Source: a bacterium (GTDB lineage Bacteria; Patescibacteriota; Minisyncoccia; Minisyncoccales; GCA-002788555). Taken from it: a DNA stretch of 55,202 bases. The first letter of the stretch is position 1. The number at the start of each line of letters is the position of its first letter. The notes beneath the pieces were generated by a model. The model did no database searches. It was given only the letters and a program-made list of their open reading frames with translations, and was not told the DNA's origin. The DNA is taken from the NCBI GenBank assembly GCA_021158595.1, contig JAGGUF010000072.1:1-55202 (forward strand), given 5' to 3'. Shown piece after piece: positions 42,186 to 49,367 of this stretch. The position numbers and the translations under genes are program-made.

Positions 42186-43145
42186 TTAAAAAATTATTAT
42201 CTCTTCTTCAAGTTGAATACCAAACTTATCTCTTACTTTCTGTTTTATTAAACTTATCAGAATCATTACATCCTCTGCTGTCGCTTTTCCCGTATTTATA
42301 ATAAAGTTTGAATGCTTTTTAGAAATTTGGGCTCCTCCAATTTTTTTTTCTTTTAGACCACAACTATCTATAAGATAAGCAGCAGGTATTTCTTTTCGGT
42401 TCTGAAACTGTTTCAAATCAGGAAATTTCTCTAATAAGGAAGGACGGCAACGGGAAAATGGGATGTTTTTAAATATGCTTCCTATGGAAGGATATTCCAG
42501 AGGCTGATGAACTTTTCGATAAAGAAGATTTTCTTTTATTTTGCTCTCTATTCTACTTTTTTTCTCCTTTTTAAGTTCCAACTCTACTTCAACAATTATA
42601 TAACTTTTATTATTCTTAAACAAGGAACTTCGATAAGAAAATTGACAATCTTCATTACTAAAGGTTTTAGTTTCTAATCCATTTTTTGAAACCTTCAGAA
42701 TCTTTACCTTCTTCACTATATCTTTGACCTCTTTTCCAAAAGCACCAGCATTATTACATACCGCTCCTCCAATAGTTCCTGGAATTCCAACCATCCACTC
42801 AAGACCAGTTAACGATTCTTTCAAAGAAAACTGAACCAGCCGCTCTAATCGCGTTCCCGCACCAGCATAAAGAGTTTCAAATTTTAAGTTGTTATTTGTG
42901 TGTCTAATATAGGATATTGCACACCTTATTACCAATTCCTTACACTCTTTGGCTAAAAATAAAATGTTACTTCCTCCTCCTAAAACAAAAAATGGAATAT
43001 CTTTTTTATAGGACCAATTTATTGCCTCAATCAATTGAGAAATATTTCTCACTTCTACAAAATACCTTGCCTTGCCTCCTATCCGGAAAGTAGAGTAATC
43101 TTTTAAAAGAACATTTTTTTTAATTTCTATTTTTCCATTTTTCAT
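42186..43145 (-). CDS. murB: UDP-N-acetylenolpyruvoylglucosamine reductase MurB
   Basis: 319 residues. FAD-binding part STFRIGGKARYFVEV (about 18-32), FVLGGGSNILFL (about 53-64), GLEWMVGIPGTIGGAVCNNAGAFG (about 115-138), YRSSLFKN near 178, and PSIGSIFKN and SNFIINTGKAT later. MurB reduces the enolpyruvyl group in the second step of peptidoglycan precursor synthesis. No SD precedes the ATG; instead a perfect 10-bp hairpin lies 9 bases upstream, so translation initiation may be controlled by that structure. Confidence 0.95.
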   Translation of the reverse strand: MKNGKIEIKKNVLLKDYSTFRIGGKARYFVEVRNISQLIEAINWSYKKDIPFFVLGGGSNILFLAKECKELVIRCAISYIRHTNNNLKFETLYAGAGTRLERLVQFSLKESLTGLEWMVGIPGTIGGAVCNNAGAFGKEVKDIVKKVKILKVSKNGLETKTFSNEDCQFSYRSSLFKNNKSYIIVEVELELKKEKKSRIESKIKENLLYRKVHQPLEYPSIGSIFKNIPFSRCRPSLLEKFPDLKQFQNRKEIPAAYLIDSCGLKEKKIGGAQISKKHSNFIINTGKATAEDVMILISLIKQKVRDKFGIQLEEEIIIF

Positions 43146-43154
43146 TCTAATAAT

Positions 43155-43211
43155 GGACTTGGCGAGTTACTCCAATGCTAAAGTGTTTTGTGAGTGCTAA
43201 CCGCCAAGTCC
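43155..43211 (-). promoter_or_regulatory. Structured leader hairpin before murB
   Basis: Arms GGACTTGGCG and CGCCAAGTCC form a perfect 10-bp stem. Inside, GTT/AAC and ACTC/GAGT can extend it, leaving a loop with CACTTTAGC. It begins right after a predicted promoter (TTGAAT-17-TAAAAT, 43218-43246) and ends 9 bases before murB. Two blocks are complementary to the RNA at about 43255-43330. Confidence 0.65.
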
Positions 43212-43217
43212 AATTCT

Positions 43218-43246
43218 ATTTTATAATTTATAAAAAGAAAATTCAA
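43218..43246 (-). promoter_or_regulatory. Predicted promoter of the murB leader
   Basis: Minus strand -35 TTGAAT (43241-43246), 17-base spacer, -10 TAAAAT (43218-43223). Confidence 0.45.
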
Positions 43247-43251
43247 GCCAA

Positions 43252-43330
43252 AAAGCAAAAAGCCTTGGAAAATTCCAAGACTCTTTGCCCACTTTAGCGG
43301 AGTCCTTCGATTTCTCTCCGGAGCACTCAC
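43252..43330 (-). ncRNA. Candidate small RNA, promoter to terminator, complementary to murB leader
   Basis: About 80 nt starting GTGAGTGCTCCGGAG and ending in hairpin CTTGGAA-TT-TTCCAAG with CTTTTTGCTTTTT behind it. CGGAG and CTCCG can form an internal hairpin. No reading frame is evident. Blocks TGTGAGTGCT (43322-43331) and ACTCCGCTAAAGTG (43290-43303) are complementary to the murB leader. I do not recognise it as a known family (not 6S, SRP, tmRNA or a common riboswitch by eye). Confidence 0.6.
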
Positions 43331-43336
43331 ACCTTT

Positions 43337-43365
43337 ATATTAGCAAAACAAATTATAAATGTCAA
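43337..43365 (-). promoter_or_regulatory. Predicted strong promoter of the candidate small RNA
   Basis: Minus strand -35 TTGACA (43360-43365), 17-base spacer, -10 TAATAT (43337-43342). Confidence 0.7.
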
Positions 43366-43489
43366 TAGTTTCAGGTAATAAGTATAGGTCCAAGCAATTC
43401 GCTAATAAACCCCTTCATTTCTTTCCAAGGAAAGAGATAAGATAGAAGGAATTTACTTTCACACCTCACTCCTTTTTAGAAGCACAGAT

Positions 43490-43837
43490 CTAATTATTTT
43501 TTACAATTTTATACCAGTCTCGAAAGCAATAGATACCCTGAAAGGTTAATCCTCCTAAAAAACCAAGAAAAAAATGAGGCAAAGAAGAATAAATACCAGA
43601 AACAAAAATAAAAATAACAGAAAGATAAGACAGAAACCAATGATGTAAGTGTAATCTCCATCTACCTAAAGAAATAATAAGCGATTTTATCCTTCCCCTC
43701 ACACCTGTTCTTTTTCCTGAACAATATTTAGCACTAAGATAACCTGCTAATATCCCTAAACAAAACAAAAAAGAAACAAAATAGCCAGAAAGTGTTAAAG
43801 ATATTGGAAAAATAGCCTTTTTTAGAAACCTCCACAT
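43490..43837 (-). CDS. Small membrane protein with HLHHW motif, unknown
   Basis: 115 residues with three predicted transmembrane segments (about 11-33, 66-82, 85-103) and the histidine cluster WRLHLHHWFLSYL near residues 60-72. A basic linker (KYCSGKRTGVRGRIKS) separates helix 1 from the rest. I do not recognise the family. Histidines next to a membrane helix could bind metal or haem, but nothing proves it. It lies between the NAD fusion gene (48 bases) and the small RNA/murB region. Confidence 0.6.
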   Translation of the reverse strand: MWRFLKKAIFPISLTLSGYFVSFLFCLGILAGYLSAKYCSGKRTGVRGRIKSLIISLGRWRLHLHHWFLSYLSVIFIFVSGIYSSLPHFFLGFLGGLTFQGIYCFRDWYKIVKNN

Positions 43838-43885
43838 ATGTCCAATAAATCATCTTCTCTTTCTAAGAAGTCTCATTTCCCAAGG

Positions 43886-45148
43886 TTATTTATGGACTAT
43901 AGCAATTGGAGGCAAGGATAACTTATGAATATTATTTTCCTTTCTTTGAATAATTGCCTCAATTTTCCTCAGAGGAATATTTGCCAAACGTGAAATTTCT
44001 TCCTTTTTAAAACCTTGGCTTAAAAGTTTAAGCACTGTATCTAAATTCTGATAATCAAGCCCTAATTCTTTTTGGTCTGTCTGATCCGACCAAAGAGCAG
44101 CAGTAGGAGGAATCTCTATTATTTCTTTCGGTACCTTTAGTCTCTTTGCCATTTCTATTATTTCTGTCTTATACAGATCTCCGATAGGTTCAATATCCAC
44201 TCCTCCATCTCCAAATTTGGTAAAATATCCAATTTCCCTCTCTGTTCTATTGGTGGTGCCAATAACAAGAAGATTATATAAATTGGCAAAATAATATAAA
44301 ACTGTCATTCTTAACCTTGGTTTTAGATTTCCCTTAGAGATCTTTCCTTTTAAAGATCCATTAGCCTTGGGAAGGATTTTTAAAAGTTTTTTATAAATAT
44401 CTCCGAGATAAATTTTTTTGATTTTATGTTTTAGTTTTTTCTCTAAAAGAGAAAGGTTCTTTTCAAAAACACAATCTTTCACAAATGGCAACCATAGAAA
44501 AAATACTTTTTTGCCCAAGGCCCTTTTAGTTAAAATTGCTACTACTGAAGAATCAACTCCTCCTGAAACTCCCATTATGCCTCCCTTTGCCTTGGCCTCT
44601 TTTACCCTTTTTTTAATAAAATCAACAATTCTTTTCTCTGGTAAAACTTTTAAAAATCTTATTCTCTTTTCACCCTCCACCTCCTTTAAAAAAGAGAAAA
44701 CTGGCTTAGGAACTAAATTCTTCCATTCCTTCCTTTTATTTATTTTCTCTCTTATTTGGGTAGCAGATAATCTATTAAAAAAGAGAGGATGAGGTCTCAC
44801 CTGAACCCCAAATTTTTCAAAACATCTCTTTGTCCAGGGATTTTGAGTAAAAACTATTACTTTGTTTTGATTTAATCTTGTTATCTCCAAAATCTTTCTT
44901 GCCCATAAGAAATCATCAAAAAAATCTGGGATTCCATAAATCTTGTAATTTCTAATTCCTGCAGTTAAAAGGGAGTCTTCTATCATTTTCTTTCTTTCTT
45001 TAAAAGAAAATGGATTATCCTTTGTGGAAAACTCTTGAATACTTCCTATGACAAGTGATATCTTTTTCTGTTTATTAAGAATCCACCTTATAGCCTCAAG
45101 GTGCCCCTTATGAAAAGGCTGGAATCTTCCGATAAATATGGCAGACAT
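43886..45148 (-). CDS. Fused NMN adenylyltransferase (NadM type) and NAD synthetase
   Basis: 420 residues. Residues about 1-165 are an archaeal-type NadM: IFIGRFQPFHKGHLEAIRW (4-22), DNPFSFKERKKMIEDSL and the C-terminal LSATQIREKI (128-135). Residues about 170-420 are a NadE-like amidotransferase-free NAD synthetase: MGVSGGVDSSVV (192-203, ATP pyrophosphatase P-loop), GTTNRTEREIGYFTKFGDGG and a C-terminal PPTAALWSDQTDQKELG. The first converts NMN or NaMN to the dinucleotide and the second amidates the nicotinate form, so one chain may perform the last two steps of NAD synthesis. It follows the activase gene by 24 bases. Confidence 0.88.
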   Translation of the reverse strand: MSAIFIGRFQPFHKGHLEAIRWILNKQKKISLVIGSIQEFSTKDNPFSFKERKKMIEDSLLTAGIRNYKIYGIPDFFDDFLWARKILEITRLNQNKVIVFTQNPWTKRCFEKFGVQVRPHPLFFNRLSATQIREKINKRKEWKNLVPKPVFSFLKEVEGEKRIRFLKVLPEKRIVDFIKKRVKEAKAKGGIMGVSGGVDSSVVAILTKRALGKKVFFLWLPFVKDCVFEKNLSLLEKKLKHKIKKIYLGDIYKKLLKILPKANGSLKGKISKGNLKPRLRMTVLYYFANLYNLLVIGTTNRTEREIGYFTKFGDGGVDIEPIGDLYKTEIIEMAKRLKVPKEIIEIPPTAALWSDQTDQKELGLDYQNLDTVLKLLSQGFKKEEISRLANIPLRKIEAIIQRKENNIHKLSLPPIAIVHK

Positions 45149-45172
45149 ATTAAAAAATCTTCCTTTCCTTCT

Positions 45173-46129
45173 TTAACCTGGATTTAAACTCGACCATTTG
45201 CCACAACGGTCCCCCCAACGGGCTACTACCTTTCCGTCAATTCTTGCTTCAATAACCTCGCAGCGATTAGGGCACCCGTTACACTGAAAAGAGGTGCATT
45301 TTATATCCTTATCAGCCACATCAAAACCCAAAAATTTGGTCTTTTTAGGAGAATTTTCTTTAACCAATAAAGCCACTCCAAAGGCTCCCATTACCTTGTT
45401 GTATTTCGGAACAATAATTTTCTCTCCCAATTCTTCCTCAAAGGCTTTCCTCATTCCTACATTTTCTGAAACTCCTCCTTGAAAGACAATAGGAGGTTTT
45501 ATATTTTTCCCTCTTGCCACATTGCTTAAAAAATTCCTGGCTAATCCTTGGCAGAGTCCAGCCACAATATCTTCAATTTTGTGACCAATTTGCTGTTTGT
45601 GAATCATATCAGACTCTGCAAAGACGGTGCATCTACTTGAAATGGTAGTCGGATTTTTAGATTTTAATGCCAACTCTCCAAATTTTTCTATAGGGATTTT
45701 CAATCTTTGGGCTTGATTATCGAGAAAAGAACCAGTACCGGCGGCACAGATTAAATTCATAGCAAAATCAACGACTACTCCGTTTTCCAAAATAATAACC
45801 TTTGAATCCTGGCCCCCAATCTCAATCACTGTTCTCACATCAGGTACAAAAAAAGAAGCCCCTTTAGCGTGAGCCGTAATTTCATTTTTTACCAAATCTG
45901 CTCCGGTAATCACTCCTACCAATTGTCTGGCAGATCCGGTTGCGCCTACTCCTTTTATCTCTGCTCCCTTAGGCATTTTCTCCCTTAGAAGTTTTAGTCC
46001 TTTTTTGACTGCCTTTATAGGATCTCCTTCAGTACGGATATAAAGAGAAAACAAAACATTTGCCTTCTCGTCAATTAAGACAAAGTTAGTAGAGATAGAG
46101 CCAACATCAATACCCAAATAGGTTTTCAT
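45173..46129 (-). CDS. 2-hydroxyacyl-CoA dehydratase-type activase (HgdC family)
   Basis: 318 residues. ASKHA ATPase with GIDVGSISTNF (6-16), GATGSARQLVG and EIGGQDSKVI (103-112). The two [4Fe-4S] ligands expected for HgdC are C128 in NLICAAGTGSF and C167 in SSRCTVFAESD. A C-terminal cysteine-rich tail CTSFQCNGCPNRCEV (about 288-302) adds more metal-binding potential. HgdC activates a dehydratase by ATP-driven electron transfer; no dehydratase gene is near, so the partner is unknown. It is 6 bases after atpC. Confidence 0.85.
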   Translation of the reverse strand: MKTYLGIDVGSISTNFVLIDEKANVLFSLYIRTEGDPIKAVKKGLKLLREKMPKGAEIKGVGATGSARQLVGVITGADLVKNEITAHAKGASFFVPDVRTVIEIGGQDSKVIILENGVVVDFAMNLICAAGTGSFLDNQAQRLKIPIEKFGELALKSKNPTTISSRCTVFAESDMIHKQQIGHKIEDIVAGLCQGLARNFLSNVARGKNIKPPIVFQGGVSENVGMRKAFEEELGEKIIVPKYNKVMGAFGVALLVKENSPKKTKFLGFDVADKDIKCTSFQCNGCPNRCEVIEARIDGKVVARWGDRCGKWSSLNPG

Positions 46130-46135
46130 AAAAAA

Positions 46136-46384
46136 CTAAAATGATTTTAGAGTAACTAAAACGTTTACCTCTTTGGGATTAACCTCTAAAATTCCTCTTT
46201 CAATCTCAAAAGAAACTTCCTTTTGTTTTTCAGTTTTAACTCTTATCTTTCCTTGCCTTAAAGGAGTAATCAAGGGAGCATGATTTTGTAAAACAGAAAT
46301 CTCTCCTGTAGTTGAAGGAAAGATCACAGATGAAAATCCATTCTGATACAAAACCCTATCTGAAGAAAAAATATTTAACCTCAT
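46136..46384 (-). CDS. atpC: ATP synthase F1 epsilon subunit, beta-sandwich only
   Basis: 82 residues; full epsilon has about 135. The N-terminal beta-sandwich is present (FSSVIFPSTTGEISVLQNHAPLITPLRQG) but the C-terminal helical hairpin that inhibits ATP hydrolysis is missing. Last gene of the atp operon. A repeat-bearing gap separates it from atpD. Confidence 0.9.
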   Translation of the reverse strand: MRLNIFSSDRVLYQNGFSSVIFPSTTGEISVLQNHAPLITPLRQGKIRVKTEKQKEVSFEIERGILEVNPKEVNVLVTLKSF

Positions 46385-46391
46385 ATTCGTC

Positions 46392-46497
46392 CAGATTCCC
46401 CACCTATATCCTCAAGGGAGGATTAAAGAGGAAAAGAGATTCCTTTTATTGTAATTATTGTAAAAAGTATTGTAAACAATAGGGTGAAAGTTTACAA
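46392..46497. repeat. Short G-rich palindrome joined to a MITE-like end (copy 8)
   Basis: CCCCACCTATATCCTCAAGGGAGGATT is a shortened copy of the palindrome family (two halves given by position 46396-46432). From about 46446 the sequence ATTGTAAAAAGTATTGTAAA and GGTGAAAGTTTACAA matches, in reverse, the left end of the element at 9676. It lies between atpD and atpC and abuts the atpD stop. Confidence 0.6.
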
Positions 46498-47850
46498 CTA
46501 TGCTACTTCCTCTATACCCCCCTTCATATAAAAGTTCTCTTCTCTTACTGAGTCCATTTCTCCTGAAATGATTTTTTTAAATCCAGCAATGGTATCTTTT
46601 AATGAAACATATCTTCCCTTTCTTCCTGTGAAAACCTCAGCCACATGAAAGGGTTGAGAGAGAAACTTTTGAATCTTTCTTGCTCTGTACACCAAAACCT
46701 TATCCTCTTCTGACAACTCCTCTATTCCCAAAATAGAAATTATATCTTGAAGTTCCTGATATCTTTTCAAAATTCTTTTCACCTCATTAGCAACAAAATA
46801 ATGTTCTTCTCCTACAATTTTGGGGTCTAAAATTGAGGAAGAACTCTCCAGAGGATCAACAGCAGGATAAATGCCTAAATTGGCTATCTGTCGAGATAAA
46901 ACTACTGAGGCATCCAAATGAGAAAACACAGAAACAACTGCTGGATCAGTTAAATCATCAGCGGGAACATAAACTGCCTGAATAGAGGTAATGGCTCCAT
47001 TTTTTGTAGAAGTAATCCTTTCCTGGAGTTGACTCATCTCAGAGAATAAGGTAGGTTGATAACCCGTTTGAGAGGGAATCCTTCCTAATAAAGCCGAAAC
47101 CTCAGATCCTGCCTGAACAAATCTAAATATATTATCCATAAACAGCAAGACTTCTTTTTTTTCAAAGTCTCTAAGATACTCAGCAATGGTCAAACCCGTT
47201 AATCCTACCCTAAATCTTACCCCAGGAGTTTCATTCATCTGTCCAAAAACCAAGGCACAATTTTTAAAAACCCCACTTTTCTGCATTTCTAAAAAAATAT
47301 CATTCCCCTCTCTGGAGCGCTCGCCAATGCCAGTAAATACTGAATAACCCTTATGAACCTCAGCCACATTTCTAATAAGTTCTTGGATAAAGACTGTCTT
47401 TCCTACTCCAGCACCACCGAAAAGACCTACCTTCCCTCCTTTAGGAATAGGAGTGAGTAGATCTATTACCTTTAATCCAGTCTCTAAAATCTCAATTTCT
47501 GTTTTTTGTTGGGTAAGGCCTGGACTTTTCCTGTGAATAGGAAGATAGGTTTTGGTTTTTATCTCTCCCTTTCCATCAATGGGCTGACCCAAGACATTCA
47601 AAACCCTTCCCAAAACCTCCTTTCCTACAGGAACCTTAATAGGACCTCCTGTATTCAAAACCTCATCTCCTCTTTTTAACTCATCTGTAGAACCCATTGC
47701 CAGACAGCGCACCACTCCTCCACCCAAATCTTGGGCTACTTCTAATACCAAGCCCGTATCTTTTACTATTAAAGCAGTATGAATAGAAGGCACCTTTTCT
47801 TTAAATTCTACATCTACTACCGGACCTATAATTTGAGCAATTTTAGACAT
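46498..47850 (-). CDS. atpD: ATP synthase F1 beta subunit
   Basis: 450 residues. Walker A GGAGVGKT (about 150-157) is intact, then GERSREGNDIF, MNETPGVRFRVGLTGLTIAEY, the DELSEED-like region IEELSEEDKVL near 395. It is the catalytic subunit. It is separated from atpG by a 350-bp repeat-rich gap and from atpC by about 110 bp of repeat sequence. Confidence 0.97.
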   Translation of the reverse strand: MSKIAQIIGPVVDVEFKEKVPSIHTALIVKDTGLVLEVAQDLGGGVVRCLAMGSTDELKRGDEVLNTGGPIKVPVGKEVLGRVLNVLGQPIDGKGEIKTKTYLPIHRKSPGLTQQKTEIEILETGLKVIDLLTPIPKGGKVGLFGGAGVGKTVFIQELIRNVAEVHKGYSVFTGIGERSREGNDIFLEMQKSGVFKNCALVFGQMNETPGVRFRVGLTGLTIAEYLRDFEKKEVLLFMDNIFRFVQAGSEVSALLGRIPSQTGYQPTLFSEMSQLQERITSTKNGAITSIQAVYVPADDLTDPAVVSVFSHLDASVVLSRQIANLGIYPAVDPLESSSSILDPKIVGEEHYFVANEVKRILKRYQELQDIISILGIEELSEEDKVLVYRARKIQKFLSQPFHVAEVFTGRKGRYVSLKDTIAGFKKIISGEMDSVREENFYMKGGIEEVA

Positions 47851-47982
47851 AAATCTTAAAGCGCAAAACGTAAAGCGTAAAACTCAAAACTACAACTTAA
47901 AGCGAAAAGTTTATTAAATCCTAAATTCTAAATCACAAATTTCAAACCTTATTATATTGTTTAGAATTTAGAATTTGGGATT

Positions 47983-48094
47983 CCTCTCCCCCACCTGTGT
48001 CCCCCCTCCTTCTGGGAGGGGGAGGATTTGGGGAGGACCCCCTCCTTAATCCTCCCCCTCCCTCTGGAGGGGGAGGATATAGGTGGGGGAGGGA
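47983..48094. repeat. Palindromic G-rich repeat, double copy 9
   Basis: Two units: CCCCCACCTGTGTCCCCCC / GGGAGGGGGAGGATTTGG, then CCTTAATCCTCCCCCTCCC / GGAGGGGGAGGATATAGG. The flanks (47855-47982) hold A+T-rich short direct repeats such as AAAGCGTAAA and TTAGAATTTAGAATTTGG. No gene is seen in the 350-bp gap between atpG and atpD. Confidence 0.85.
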
Positions 48095-48201
48095 AAAATT
48101 CTTTTTGAATTTTGAAATGTCATTTTGAGATTTGAATTTTGAGATTTGAGATTTAATCTAGTATGGTTTGAGGATTTTCCTCCTCTTCTCCTTTTGATTT
48201 A

Positions 48202-49116
48202 TCATTGCAGTGCTTCTTTCGCAGTAGTAATTTCTGTTACCTCAGAAGTAATTTGAGCCTGCCGGGCCTTGTTCTCTTCTAATTTCAAATTTTCCATAAT
48301 CCTTTCAATATTCTCTGAGGCTGATTTCATTGCCATCATTCGGGCGGAATGCTCAGAAGCATTTGCTTCTAAAATCAAATGATAAATAAGAAATTCAACT
48401 AGTTGAGGAACCAAACTTTCAAAAATCAGTTCAAAAGAGGGTTCAAGAATATAATCAATGGTTCTTTCTTTCTTCTCTTCAGTCTCTGAATCAGATCTTC
48501 TCTTTTGTCTTAACTGATAATTTCTCAACATCTCTTCAATCTCTCTCAATTTTAAAGGAAGAATTTGTATTTTTGTAGGTTTTTGATAAAAAGTGGAAAT
48601 AAAATCTGGATAAAAAAACAAAATCTTTCTAAATCTTCCTTGCTTGAAATATCTGATTAAAAGATCAGCAATAGGCTTTATCTCCTCAAGTTCTCCATAA
48701 TCGCCAATTCCTGAAAACTCTATCAAAACCTTGTAATCTTTTTTTCTAAAATACTTAATGGCCTTTTTGCCTATTGCCATAATCTCAATTTCCCTTTCTT
48801 CCTTTATCTCTCTCTCAAAAAAACCTAAGATGTTTCGATTATAAGCACCGCAGAAGCCTTTATCTGAAGTAACCACCACTGCCAAGATAACATTGCCCTT
48901 GCCCTCCTTAAAAAAGATAGACCTTTTCTGAATTTCTTCTTCATACCGAGAAAGATTTTTTAGAATTTTTAGAGCGGTTTGGGTAAAGGGTCGGGAATTC
49001 AAGGCTAACTCTTGGGCTTTCTTCATTTTTATCGCTGAAATCACCTCAATGGCTTTGGTAATCTCAAAGATATTCCCAATAGAAGATATTTTTCTTTTAA
49101 TCTCTTTCTGCTTCAT
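48202..49116 (-). CDS. atpG: ATP synthase F1 gamma subunit
   Basis: 304 residues, usual length. The long N-terminal helix (RKISSIGNIFEITKAIEVISAIKMKKAQ), the conserved VTSDKGFCGAYNRN near 87 and the C-terminal helix (SARMMAMKSASENIERIM, ending ITSEVTEITTAKEAL) are present. It is the rotating shaft of F1. A repeat-bearing gap of about 250 bp separates it from atpA. Confidence 0.96.
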   Translation of the reverse strand: MKQKEIKRKISSIGNIFEITKAIEVISAIKMKKAQELALNSRPFTQTALKILKNLSRYEEEIQKRSIFFKEGKGNVILAVVVTSDKGFCGAYNRNILGFFEREIKEEREIEIMAIGKKAIKYFRKKDYKVLIEFSGIGDYGELEEIKPIADLLIRYFKQGRFRKILFFYPDFISTFYQKPTKIQILPLKLREIEEMLRNYQLRQKRRSDSETEEKKERTIDYILEPSFELIFESLVPQLVEFLIYHLILEANASEHSARMMAMKSASENIERIMENLKLEENKARQAQITSEVTEITTAKEALQ

Positions 49117-49237
49117 ATCAAAATTTTATTTGATATGGAATTGCTAACCAATAAGGTTATATCCAAGATGAAAGTTGACACCTTTTTACCATCTTACATA
49201 TTATGGACAAAACTGGAAATATTTCCAATGTTTTTAA

Positions 49238-49304
49238 TAATCCCTCCCCCTCCTTAATCCTCCCCCTCCCTTTGGGAGGGGGAGGATATAGGTGGGAGAG
49301 GGAA
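49238..49304. repeat. Palindromic G-rich repeat, copy 10
   Basis: CCCTCCCCCTCCTTAATCC, arm CCTCCCCCTCCC, loop TTT, GGGAGGGGGAGG, then ATATAGGTGGGAGAGGG. It fills part of the gap between atpA and atpG. Confidence 0.85.
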
Positions 49305-49367
49305 ATCTTCCTCTATTAACTGTTAACTTTTATTTTGCATTCAACCAATAAGGATTAAGAGATAGCC

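Noticed and set aside
43169..43200. Possible CIRCE (HrcA) operator, TTAGCACTC half-site
   Set aside because: The second half (GAGTGCTAA after nine bases) is absent; the sequence is better explained by the hairpin and its complementarity to the small RNA.
43155..43330. Idea that the region is a permuted tmRNA or 6S RNA
   Set aside because: No tRNA-like acceptor and T arm, no tag-peptide frame, and the long central-bulge hairpin of 6S RNA is not formed; a terminator splits it.
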